In this document: in pieces, positions 10,339 through 19,418 of the stretch | Numbering within the stretch: position 1 is the stretch's first letter | How the letters are laid out: each line of letters opens with the position of its first letter | NCBI GenBank assembly: GCA_029717555.1 | Contig: JAMDHS010000081.1 | Span: 1 to 64,000 of the forward strand | Source: Peribolospora baueri | Lineage: Eukaryota > Basidiomycota > Peribolosporomycetes > Peribolosporales > Peribolosporaceae | DNA length: 64,000 nt | Direction of reading: 5' to 3' | Translations under genes and position numbers: made by a program | The notes under the pieces: generated by a model | What the model was told of the DNA's origin: nothing | The model's database searches: none | Seen by the model: only the letters and a program-made list of their open reading frames with translations

Positions 10339-11457
10339 AGCGAAGGAGGGTGGGGCGGAGAAGGTGGACAAGGAGAGGGCGGGGACGCGGGGGGAGGGAG
10401 CGGGGAAGGGGGCGTTCGGGGCAAGGGGAGCGAGAGGGAGGGTGAGGGTGAGAGAAGGGTTAGAGAGAGGAATGGAGAAGAGAGCGAAGAGAAGAAAGAC
10501 AAGATGTGGTCAGTGCGACGTCGATCCAGCGGGCGCACGTTTGACTGCTGATCATCATCCCAATCTGATCCCCACCGCGGAGACAGTCGCCGCAGCAGTG
10601 CCGCAGCAGAGGCGACGCCGACTGTGCCGAACGGTCATCCACCTCAACGCGCTGCCCTCGGCCACATCCTCATCCACAAGACGAAGACAGATAGACAGAC
10701 AGACGCCCGAGAGCAGTAGGAAAGCGCGCCGAGATCGCCATCACCATCCCATCCCGTCCCCTTCTTGCCTCGCCTCGTCACTCGCGTCGCTCACCTTGTC
10801 GTGGAATATTGGCGACGCCATCCTTGCTCTCTCTCTTCCTTTTCCTTTTCCTTTTCCGTTCGTACCTCTTCCTCCTCTGTAACCCTTATCTTATCCTTCC
10901 TTTTTCGACCCCAGTCCCAACTCGGCTTGACCTCCTTTTACTTCGCTTTCACTTCACGTCAGCCGCCGCAGACGGACGGACGGGCGTGCGTGCGTGGATA
11001 GGATAGAAGCCGGCACAGCGGGTCGACGAGGCAGGCAGGCAGAGAAACGCAAAGCGACGTCGGGTGGGCGAGATGACAAACGAGCGTGGGTGCCGGTGTC
11101 GGCGTCGGTGTCGGGGCGGACGGTAGGGAAGGGAAGGAGGTAGGGGCGGATGAGAGGGGGTCGGGGGGAAGGGTGCGGAGACGGACGATGGTGGAGAAGG
11201 ACGAGGTTGGGTGGAGAAGGGGATAGCGAGCTCGCCTTGGCCCCCTCCCCCTCCTCCGGCGGTCCGTCCGACGCCGCCCAGCCAGACAGACGAGTCTGAG
11301 ACCTGCACTGAGACTCGCTCGCTCGCTCGCACTGGTTTCGCTTGGCTTAGCTTGGCTCGCATAACGAACAGCCGGCGCTATCCTCGATTCCTCCTCCACC
11401 AATGCTCCCCCTCCGCGCCGAGCCCTGAGCGCCAGCGTCCGTCGGCGCCGAATCGAT

Positions 11458-11495
11458 TCCGTCTTCCGTCTTCCGTCTTCCGTCCGTCTTCCGTC
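11458..11495. repeat. Short GTCTTCC tandem repeat
   Basis: About four to five imperfect copies of the 7-base unit GTCTTCC lie in the non-coding stretch far upstream of the chitin synthase gene. It is simple sequence only. Confidence 0.6.
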
Positions 11496-11675
11496 GTCCC
11501 ACGTCCTTCCCTCTCCTCTGGTGCCCACCCGCGTCCGACCGGGTCCTCTTTCTCGTCCTCGTCGCCTTCGACCGAGCCGCACAGACTGATACGCATGTGC
11601 GGTCGACCATCCTTCTCTCTCACGGTCCGTACCTGGCCCAGATCACCATGTAGACTAGCTCATGTAAATCGGTGG

Positions 11676-11688
11676 AGGGTTAGGGTTA
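11676..11688 (+). promoter_or_regulatory. Telo-box-like motif AGGGTTAGGGTTA
   Basis: Two telomere-type TTAGGG units occur in an intergenic region. A second copy lies at 14870-14882. In other eukaryotes such telo-boxes bind TRF/Tbf1-type factors in promoters; a role here is only inferred. Confidence 0.3.
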
Positions 11689-12243
11689 CCCAATCACCAC
11701 GGAATCCATCCATCCTTGCCAGCCTTCACCTCAGCTATCCGTACATTCTGTTGGATATATGCGATCGACGGTTAGCTCAGATGTATGTACAGTGATTGTG
11801 TTCGAGTTGATGGTTTACTCGTACAAGGATGGGAACCGCAGAGGAAAAGGAAAAAGGGGCAGACGAAACAGCACAGCTGTCTACATGGTCATGTCCGCTT
11901 TCCGCCGCGTATCCCCGGTGCTTGTCGCCGCCAATCTCGTTGAGTTCGAGTTCTATTGGGAGCGGTGCACGTGCGCGCGGACCAGGTTTTCCTAATCACC
12001 GTACCTGGTCACAGTAAGCCTACCTCTGCTTACAGGCCTACCGTGGTCTGTTCGGGTCGAACAAACAGGCACCAAGTCGCGGAAAGAATGAGCATGGCCT
12101 GCAGGCCAACAGTACACAGGGAAGACTACCAAACACACATTCACATACGAGGCAGGAAACAACAAGATTATACTTAAAATAACAAACGAATAAAAATGCC
12201 AATGACTTGTTAATTGCGACGCGGCTGGGCAAAAAAGGAAAAC

Positions 12244-12250
12244 AAAAAAA
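12244..12250 (-). terminator. Pol III oligo-T terminator of the tRNA-Ala gene
   Basis: Seven consecutive T residues on the minus strand begin 7 bases after the tRNA discriminator base, the normal RNA polymerase III stop signal. Confidence 0.75.
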
Positions 12251-12257
12251 GAAGCCG

Positions 12258-12340
12258 TGGAGCAGCAGGGACTTGAACCCTGGACCTTTCGCAAGCTCTT
12301 TTGGTGCGAAGCGAACGATCTACCACTGATCTACAACCCC
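12258..12340 (-). tRNA. tRNA-Ala (anticodon CGC) with an 11-base intron
   Basis: Read on the minus strand, the 83 bases fold as a tRNA. The acceptor stem GGGGTTG pairs with CTGCTCC (one T-T mismatch, two G-T pairs) and the discriminator is A. The D-arm is GATC-AGTGGTA-GATC. The anticodon stem is TTCGC/GCGAA and the T-arm is CAGGG-TTCAAGT-CCCTG. The anticodon loop is TTCGCA plus T when the 11 bases CCAAAAGAGCT are removed at the canonical position after base 37, giving anticodon CGC, which reads the Ala codon GCG. The box B-like sequence GGTTCAAGTCC is intact and an oligo-T terminator follows. The mismatch in the acceptor stem is the only weak point. Confidence 0.88.
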
Positions 12341-13590
12341 GTAGCGGCTTGACCACGCAGACGTGGTGACTTTCCAACCGACCATAGCATACATAGTGTT
12401 GTCCTCCGCAGGATTGTCCTAGCTCAAGGTGTTCATCTACGAAACGCAAAGCACTCGTCTGTTCGATCAGACAGGTCAGTTCGCCACTTCCAGTCAGGGC
12501 TGTTGTAACGTCAACAGGTATTCATGGCGCAGACGGGTTCACTTTCGAAACTATTCGATGCTGCCCAAAGGTGGCATGTTGCAAGACCACGCACCGCAAT
12601 TGGCGCAGCAGTCTATTCTGTTATACATACAAGCTGGCAGGAGCCAGGAGAGAGTATCGGACACGGAGGGCACAGGAGCGTGGAGATGACAGGTTTTTGC
12701 TGGACTGATCGCAAGACCGGAGGAAGAGAGAGGGGGTGAGAATCGACCCTTTGTCACTTTGTCGGTCTGTCGTTGGGGTGAGTCGCTTGCTGGTTGAGCA
12801 GCCACTGTATGCGTACCCGAGGGTCGAAGCCGTCAAAGGCGACCGGCGAGTCGATAGTCGGATGGACGTTGTGGCACGTTGGAGCGAACGAGACGAAGTG
12901 AGAAGTTGGTCGGCCGCCTGAACGAACAAGAGGGCGAGCTGAGGATGGACGGGTCGAGTCGGAAGGGGAGGTTGGGCTCCAAGACGAAACGACACGATAC
13001 GAGGGACTGGCAAAGGACAAAAAGTGAGGAAGGAGAAAGAGGACGGAGAGGGGAAAGGATACCACCGCTGTTCGTTGATGCGTTCGGTCGCCACCGGTTG
13101 ACTGAAGACGACGTGAGTGAGCCCGGAGAGCACGGCGACTGGAGAGGAGCGGGAGCGGATGGACGAAGGTGGAACGACGGACGGTGGAGGTCGGGTGAAG
13201 CCGAGACGATACGTGAGACACTACTGTTACAGAGGTTGCAGGGCGAGACGTGGCGCAAAGGTCGGACAAAAGGGCGGGGTGGGGTCGAGGGGTCGAGGGG
13301 TGGGGGGGGGGGGGGCGGGTGAGGGACGAAGGCGAGGATAACGTTGGGGACAGCGCGGCTGTCGATAGTGTTCGGGACGGCGAGACTGAGGGAAGTTGTC
13401 GTAGGTCGGTTTGGGGTGGCAGAGAGAGGAGAGAGGATGAGAGTGTAAAGACGACGTGGTCGGGATTTGAGAGGCCAGATGCTCGAATGGCTCAGGAGGC
13501 AAGATGTCCCCTTCCGCGTCGCTAGGCTGCATGCTGGATATGCTGGGGAGTCATGGTGAGGTAAGCGTTGGAAGGCGACTGACTGCCAGC
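12341..13590. other. Intergenic region with a G-rich tract
   Basis: No supported gene lies between the tRNA and the 3' end of the next minus-strand gene. A run of 14 G (13302-13315) sits in a longer G-rich block. Open frames over 12750-13330 are low-complexity Arg/Gly or Ser/Pro shadows. Confidence 0.5.
13271..13320 (+). repeat. G-rich tract with a 14-base G run
   Basis: Several GGGG blocks are followed by 14 consecutive G at 13302-13315 and GGGT. The pattern fits a G-quadruplex on the plus strand. It may also mark a base-calling weak spot. Confidence 0.6.
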
Positions 13591-14545
13591 TCAGACTGTC
13601 ATGTTGAGGATGGACTGCGCCTCGTCGACCTTTTGGACGGCACCACAGTCCTGCAAGTCATGGGTAAATAAGATACAAGAGATCCCCTGTCAGCACTCGG
13701 TCTTGGTCCGTCCGCCGAGCGACGGCTCCACCCACCTGACAAGTGGCCCACAACTCGGTGGTATTGTAGAATGGAGGGACAGGGATGCACGACAAGCGGG
13801 GGATGGAGGAGCAATTGGGCCTGCAGAGAAGACGTCGGGTAAGCCAGGTGCGTCCTTGTGGCTGCATCCTTCACCGAACTCGTCCCTCCCTGGACGTCTC
13901 GCGCATTGACGCATGTTCTGTATCTGCATCGGCATGGAAAGGCGAGAAATGCGGCTGGAGAGGATGCTGTGCAGATGTGGCTCACTCACCCATGCTGAAC
14001 GATCCTAGTCTGGGCGGGCGCGGTGGTGGAAGCCCTGGGGGCAGCGACATCGACGTCCATGCAACCGGAGAGATGGATGTCGATGGAAGAAGGGGGGTAA
14101 GGCTCGATATCAGGGTAGTACCTATGCGCGTGCGTGTCCTCGTCTTGAGGGGCACGAGGGAAGGGGTTAGAGGTAGGCGAGGCGAGGGGGCGGTGTTGAA
14201 AGTGGCGTTCGTCGACGGCCATCTCGGCGTCTACGGGGCCCGGGAAAGAGGGGAAGCGGGCTGCATTGGTGGGAGTCGGGGAACGGTAGAGCTGAGGTGC
14301 GAATTGGAACGGCGACGGCGAGGGAGATGAGCGGGTAGATGGGAGGAAGGAGAGGTTCCGCTGTTCTGTCTTTCCCCCCCGTCACTCACCTTCCTCTTGG
14401 CCTCTGCGCGGTGGTCCAACTCGTCCTCGAACCTCTTCCTCTTGTTCGTGCCGGGAGGGGAGGCGGGATGGTGCGAGGCAGGGAGGGCGTGAGCGGCGAG
14501 AGGGTCGGCGAAGGCGGAGGGCGGGAAGCAGGAAGCGGCGGGCAT
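13591..14545 (-). CDS. Unknown small protein with a C-terminal CxxC pair
   Basis: Four exons (minus): 14545-14390, 14291-13990, 13820-13736 and 13650-13591, all in phase, giving 200 residues. Residues 1-52 hold a basic patch, NKRKRFEDELDHRAEAKRK, that looks like a bipartite nuclear localisation signal. The middle is Pro/Ser-rich and probably disordered. The C-terminus SIPRLSCIPVPPFYNTTELW is followed by ATCQDCGAVQKVDEAQSIL, in which Cys180 and Cys183 could hold a metal together with Cys156 or Cys164. I recall fungal proteins that end in a similar IP-L-x-x-P...W-x-x-C-x-x-CG motif, but I cannot name a function. The order nuclear signal, linker, small zinc-ribbon-like end is what can be seen. 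A 580-base divergent promoter is shared with the APQ12-like gene. Confidence 0.7.
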
Positions 14546-14674
14546 GGTTTGGGATGGGATGGCTGGACGAAACGGGGGAAGGGTTGGAGCGACGGAGCAA
14601 GTGGTGCGAGGGTTCCGGTGGTGGTGGTGGTGGTTGGTGGTGGGAAGGAAGAAGGCATGCCGGGGGGAAGTGGG

Positions 14675-14684
14675 TTTATATATC
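14675..14684 (-). promoter_or_regulatory. TATA-like element for the minus-strand unknown gene
   Basis: On the minus strand the sequence reads GATATATAAA, about 130 bases before the start codon of the unknown CxxC protein. Core promoter role inferred from position. Confidence 0.35.
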
Positions 14685-14869
14685 AACTCTAACACCTCTC
14701 CTCCTCCCCGTCTCCGTCTCGATCTCACGTTTGCTCGACGCGCCGCGCAAACTCAGCTCAGACCTTCCTCGCCGCAGCAAGCTATGCTCGACCCCGCCCC
14801 GGATCCGGATCCGGGCGGCGTCGCGACGGGAGCGAACGAGGGAGTGAGTCGCCCGACTATACATACGAG

Positions 14870-14882
14870 TAGGGTTAGGGTT
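14870..14882 (+). promoter_or_regulatory. Telo-box-like motif TAGGGTTAGGGTT
   Basis: This is the second two-unit telomere-like motif of the window, inside a divergent promoter and 22 bases from a CACGTG hexamer. A binding role for a TRF/Tbf1-type factor is inference. Confidence 0.3.
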
Positions 14883-15126
14883 GCCGACCACCCCGCCGCT
14901 GTCACGTGCTGCTAATGTTCGTACACCCGTCCATCTCCACCGACAACCATCCACTCCATCGTCGGCCAAACCGGACAAGCTCCAGTCCAGATCAGACCAG
15001 TAGGGACGGGAAGGGAAGGGAAGGAAAGCGAGCGGCGCTTCTGGTCAAGTTTCCTGCCCCTGAGCTATCTCAGCCACTTCTAGCGACCCCTTCTGCATTT
15101 TCCACTCTCGCCCCTCACCCACCGCC

Positions 15127-16681
15127 ATGTCCACCAGCGCCACGCTCTTCACCTACCTCCTCCCCTCACCCCTCCAGGACCTGCTGTGGCGCGTCTACGC
15201 ACCCCTTCAGCCCCATCTCCCCGCTCCTCTCAACAACCCCACCTCCTTGCCCAACCTCCTCTTTGGACAATTCTTGCCCCCCCTCCTCGCGCTCTTCCTC
15301 TTCTACCTTGCCCTCCTCACCGCGTACAACGTCGCCCGCTCGACCGTCCGCTTCGTCTGGTGGACCGTCAAATGGGGCGTTTTGCTCGGCGTTGCCGTCG
15401 CACTCTGGGCCGTCTATCTCGACCTCACCGGACAGGCCGATGGAGCGAGGGACAGGCTAAGGATGGACACAGCAGGCGGCATCCCCTATGTCGATCAGGT
15501 CGCCCGCTTCGTCCAAAATCGGAGATGGCAAGATCTCATGCGAGATGGTAGGTAGGCCGTGCCCGTCGGTCGGGCTCTCCTCCCTTCTCTCCCTCCGTTT
15601 CTTTGCGTGAGTTCTTGACATACTCCCTTCCTCCCCGCCTCCCGTGCTCGCTTACACCCCCTTTCCATCCTATTTCGCCCTCCTCATCCGCCCTCCTCAT
15701 CTTTCTTTCCCAGGCCGGATCAACAACGCCTGGCTCTCCCTTCTTGTTTCCTTCTTTCCCTATTTTACAAGCGGAGCAAGTTTAGACTCGAACGGCGACC
15801 GATCTCGATCACCGTCCTCTTCCTCCCGTCGACGAGGCACCCGTCAAGCCGGCTCCGACAGCCGACGACGAGGAAGAACGGCTGACAACGACGCTGAGGA
15901 TGCGACGAGCGACTTTTTCTCTCGCTGGCTTTTCTTCTCCGATTCCGGCAACTCCCCCTCTCCACCAACGAGACGACGGTCGGCCGCGAATCGCCGGAGC
16001 GCCGCTCCTTCCACCACCGACTCTATTCTGGCCAAAGCGGCCAAGGCGGCTGCCGCCGCTAGGGCTCTTGGAGCGGAGCTTGGTGGCGAGCGAGGCGAGG
16101 CGCTGGTGAAGGAATTGGAGAGCTTCGTCGCACAGGCTGCTGCTTCGGCCGCCAGTCGGTTCAACGGCGACGGTAGCTCGGATGGTGATGGGGCTGGGTC
16201 GCCCCTGGCCGGCGCGTCTGCGCGAGGACGCGATGGTGGGCGCTCGTCCGCCGCGGCGGATCCTGCCCCTGCTAGCGAGGACGACGACGAGCGATGGGGC
16301 TGGCACTGGGACAAGGTGGACTACGATGACATGGCGGGGGACGACGATGACGACTATGAGGACGCCGAGCCGGATGCGGAAATCCTCCCAGGCAGCTACA
16401 CCCATGGCCGCCGCCGTCGTGGCCAGCATGGCAGCGCTCGAACGCGATCCTCGTCTTCGACGCAACACGCTTCTAGCACAGAGTCGTTCGGCGCGGACCA
16501 AAGTCGGGGAAGGGAAGACGGCGGTGGCGCGCGTGCGGGTGCGGAGAGCCTGGTGAGACGATGGGCGCTGAGAGCGGGCGAGGCAGCTTTGGACGCTTTG
16601 TTGGGCGAGAAGGTGGAGGGCGAAACGGCGAGGAGGGAGAGAGTGAAGAAGGAGAGGGAGAGAAGAAGCGGGAGAAGGTGA
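15127..16681 (+). CDS. APQ12-like nuclear envelope/pore biogenesis protein
   Basis: Two exons, 15127-15547 and 15714-16681, joined in phase 1, give 462 residues. Near the N-terminus are two closely spaced hydrophobic helices, about residues 46-70 (LPPLLALFLFYLALLTAY) and 76-100 (WWTVKWGVLLGVAVALW). This hairpin and its flanking residues resemble the nuclear pore assembly and biogenesis (APQ12) family of the ER and nuclear envelope. Apq12 influences membrane composition and nuclear pore assembly in yeast. The remaining 320 residues are long, charged and low-complexity (Ser/Arg, an acidic DDDDDYEDAEPDAE stretch, a basic C-terminus), far longer than the yeast protein. Family assignment rests on the hairpin and is moderate; any small two-pass membrane protein remains possible. 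Confidence 0.6.
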
Positions 16682-17199
16682 TGGAGGTTGGTGAAATGGA
16701 CGCGTGCGCTCCTCTTCTCGCTTTCCTTCTTCTTCGCTCTGCTCCTCCCATCCTCTCTCGCAAGGCCGTCCCTTCCCGTCCAGCATTCTGCTCTTCTTGA
16801 TTTTCACCTCATCATTCCCGCCCGTTCACCCATCTGTTGTCTGTCGGCGGATCAATTTTCTCGCCGAACACCTCTTGCATCCCTTCCCTTCCGTCTCTGC
16901 GTCCGCCATTCCTCAGCCGTTGCCGTTGTACTCTCCGCCCTGCTTGCCTCTGCTACATCTCTGCCGTTCGCCTCCTTGCGCTCTGCCAATGCCCACCCAT
17001 CCATGCTCATGCCCTGATACATGCTCCATGAGTGGGATGGCCCGTGCGCCCGATGAACAGAGATCGCCGATCGAGGGGAGATTGCCGGCGCGGGGTAACC
17101 GCAGTCGATGGACGGACCGACTGGCCGGCCGACGTCTTAGCCAGCGAGGACCGAGCGACGGCCGTTCTTCCTTTCCTTCCACATCTCCCCCTCTCCACT
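16682..17199 (+). other. Intergenic region, pyrimidine-rich
   Basis: This is the promoter space of the SDR gene. It is rich in CT blocks as in many basidiomycete leaders. I see no TATA element and no gene. Confidence 0.5.
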
Positions 17200-18618
17200 A
17201 TGTCCTTCACCGCTCAGTCCATGTACGACCTCTCCGGTCTCGTCGGCGTCGTCACCGGCGGAGGCACCGGCATCGGCCTCATGGCCGCCCAGGGCCTCGC
17301 CGCGAACGGCGCCAAAGTCTGTGAGTAGATCGCCCGTCCCTCATCGATGCGCCATCTCACCCCTGCCTTCCTTCCTTCCGGTTCAGATATCACCGGCCGA
17401 CGGCTCAACGTTCTCGAGCAGGCCGCCAAAGCACACGGCGTCGGGCTCAAGGGCTCCATCTTGCCCCTCCAGGGCGACGTCAGCTCCAAGCAAGATCTGG
17501 TGCGCGTCGCAAAGGAGCTGGAGGAGAGGGAGGGCAAGATTCACATCTTGGTCAAGTTTGTGTCTTCTCCCCTTCGCTTCGTCTACTTGCACTCGACGTG
17601 CCCGGCTGACCCCTATCTGCGTTGCTTTTGTCACGCCAGCAACGCCGGCATCGAAGGCCCGGTGACCAAGTTTAAGGACGCGGAGAAGCTGACCGCTTCG
17701 CAGCTTGCCGATATGCACCTCAACAACGAGAGCTTTGAGGTGCATTTGTTTGTCCCCCTCTTCTCCTAACCGGCTCACCTGGCGCTAGCTCATCCTCCTT
17801 TGCCTATCCTTCGACGGATATTTTTTTCGCGCTTCTCGGCACAGGACTGGGACAACGTCCTCCGCATGGATACGAGCTCCATCTTCTTCGCGTCCATGGC
17901 CTTCCTCAATCTCCTGGAAATAGGAAATGGCACGAAGAAGGGCTGGACGAGCACCATCATCAACATCACCAGCATCTCCGGCATCATCAAGAACAGCCAG
18001 TATCATTGTGAGTGGGCGTCACTATCGCCGCACGCTCCCTAGGCAGTGCTGACCCGGCCTTATATGTGTATCCTCGGCCGGATCTGCCCTCAACAGACGC
18101 ATACAACTCTTCCAAGGCGGTACGTCCATCACCTCGCTTCCCGCATTCGTACCGAGCTGATCCTCTGCTCCATTACCCTTTCGCCGACGTCCACTTTCCC
18201 TCGCTCGTAGGCGGCCAACCACCTCACCAAAATGCTCGCCTACGAGCTCAACTTCCGCGCTCGGTTGCGCCTGCGCGTGAACGCCATCGCGCCAGGCCTC
18301 TTCGCCACGGAGATGACCGCGTCCAAGCCGTCGGAGGCGGGCAAGAGCGAGCTCGACTTTTCCAAGTGGGATATCCCCGCCGAGCGCGTGGGCGAGGACG
18401 AAGACATGGCGTCCGCCATCCTCTTCTTGGCCGCCAACCAGTATACCACCGGACAAGTGATCGCCGTCGATGGGTGAGTCGCGCGTCCACCAAGCGAGCC
18501 TCTCGGCGTCTCAAGCTCGAGCGCTGACTGACTCCCCTTTCTTCCCCTCGGGCCGCACTACCCCGTGTTTTTTTTTCCCCTCAGCGGCTACACCACCGGT
18601 ACGCCGAGCGTGGCCTAG
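17200..18618 (+). CDS. Short-chain dehydrogenase/reductase
   Basis: Seven exons: 17200-17320, 17387-17555, 17640-17739, 17845-18007, 18097-18119, 18211-18473 and 18585-18618, giving 290 residues. The cofactor motif TGGGTGIG is at residues 19-26, NNAG near 95, the catalytic Ser in INITSISG (about 173) and the active-site YNSSK at 187-191. Then come RVNAIAPGLFATEM and the C-terminal GQVIAVDGGYTTG. This is a classical SDR of the 3-oxoacyl-ACP reductase/RhlG-like group that uses NAD(P)(H). The arginines in YITGRR after the second beta strand favour NADP. The substrate cannot be told from sequence. The 23-base exon 5 carries the catalytic Tyr and Lys, so its skipping would abolish activity. Confidence 0.93.
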
Positions 18619-19418
18619 AGTCGGGAATGTTAAGTGAACGAAAGCCGTGGTCGCGTGCGATGTCAACGATCGCCTCTATACAGTCTCGGTTAGAAGGAAT
18701 TGCATTTCACGTCGCTCCCATCATCTGTAAACGGTGAAATTTAAATTGGTGTTCCCTGCGCTCTGGCGCTCCTCAGCCAAAGGTCGGCGTGCCGACGACC
18801 AGCGAGCGCCTACTTGCCTCTCCTCCCCGTCCTACTTGCCTCTCCTCCCCGTCCCCGTCCCCGTCCCCGTCCCCGTCCCCGTCCCCGTCCCCCTCCGACC
18901 TCTGCCCCTCCCTCCTCCCCTCTTCCCGACCGCCTTGCGCCCGCCCCCGCCCCTGCCCCACCATGTCTTCGCTCTCCTGCCACTCCGGGCATACACGCTC
19001 GTCTTCTCCTTTGGCAAGACATACTGCCAGCCGCCGCCGCCGCCGCCGCCGGTCGTGGCCACGTCTCGGGCCTCCTGATCATCGTCCTCCGCGTCGTCGT
19101 CGTCGTCGTCATCCTCATCGGCGGCCAACGATGCCCGAGCTCGAGACCGACTTGTCATGGCGCAGTTGCTCGAGGCGCCGACACCGCGAGAGCAATTGGA
19201 GCGGCCGAATTGGTTGAGGTAACCCGCTGCGACGGAAGGCGAGAGCCTGGAGACGAAGACAGCGCCTTCGTACGTCGACGAGGACGCCGGCAACTATCGG
19301 CAGACCATCCAATCATGCACACGTACGCGTCCGAGAAAGAAGCAAGGGCACGACGTGACGAAGGAGTAGGGACGTCAGCGATTCTGTATTATTCTCAGCC
19401 GTTTCACCGGAAAGCGCG
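18619..19418. other. Convergent intergenic region with C-rich repeats
   Basis: This lies between the 3' ends of the SDR gene and the UBZ4 gene. It holds a (CCCCGT)n array, a 22-base direct repeat before it, and short CCG and CGT triplet runs. No gene was supported. Confidence 0.5.
18811..18894. repeat. (CCCCGT)n array preceded by a 22-base direct repeat
   Basis: Two copies of a 22-base unit beginning TACTTGCCTCTCCTCC are followed by about seven or eight CCCCGT units to 18894. The complementary strand (GGGGAC)n could form G-quadruplexes. It lies in a convergent 3' region. Confidence 0.8.

Larger units (their letters stand above)
10238..12243. other. Long non-coding interval upstream of chitin synthase
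   Basis: About 2 kb without a supported gene. It should hold the chitin synthase promoter and leader. It contains a (GTC)n run near 10303-10328, repeated CTTTTC blocks near 10840-10860, a 7-base GTCTTCC repeat near 11460-11495 and a telomere-like motif at 11676-11688. Long open frames here are products of biased composition: Arg/Ser/Pro-only translations with no conserved motif. Confidence 0.5.
14546..15126. other. Divergent promoter region
   Basis: This lies between the start codons of the unknown minus-strand protein and the APQ12-like gene. It contains a TATA-like ATATATAAA (minus strand), a telo-box-like motif and a CACGTG hexamer at 14902-14907. No gene was supported. Confidence 0.55.

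Noticed and set aside
10949-11582. Long open frames on the minus strand
   Set aside because: Translations are Arg/Ser/Pro low-complexity from CT-rich sequence, with no conserved motif or splice structure.
12879-13322. Plus-strand 147-codon frame
   Set aside because: Arg/Gly-rich, ends in the poly-G tract, with no start context or homology.
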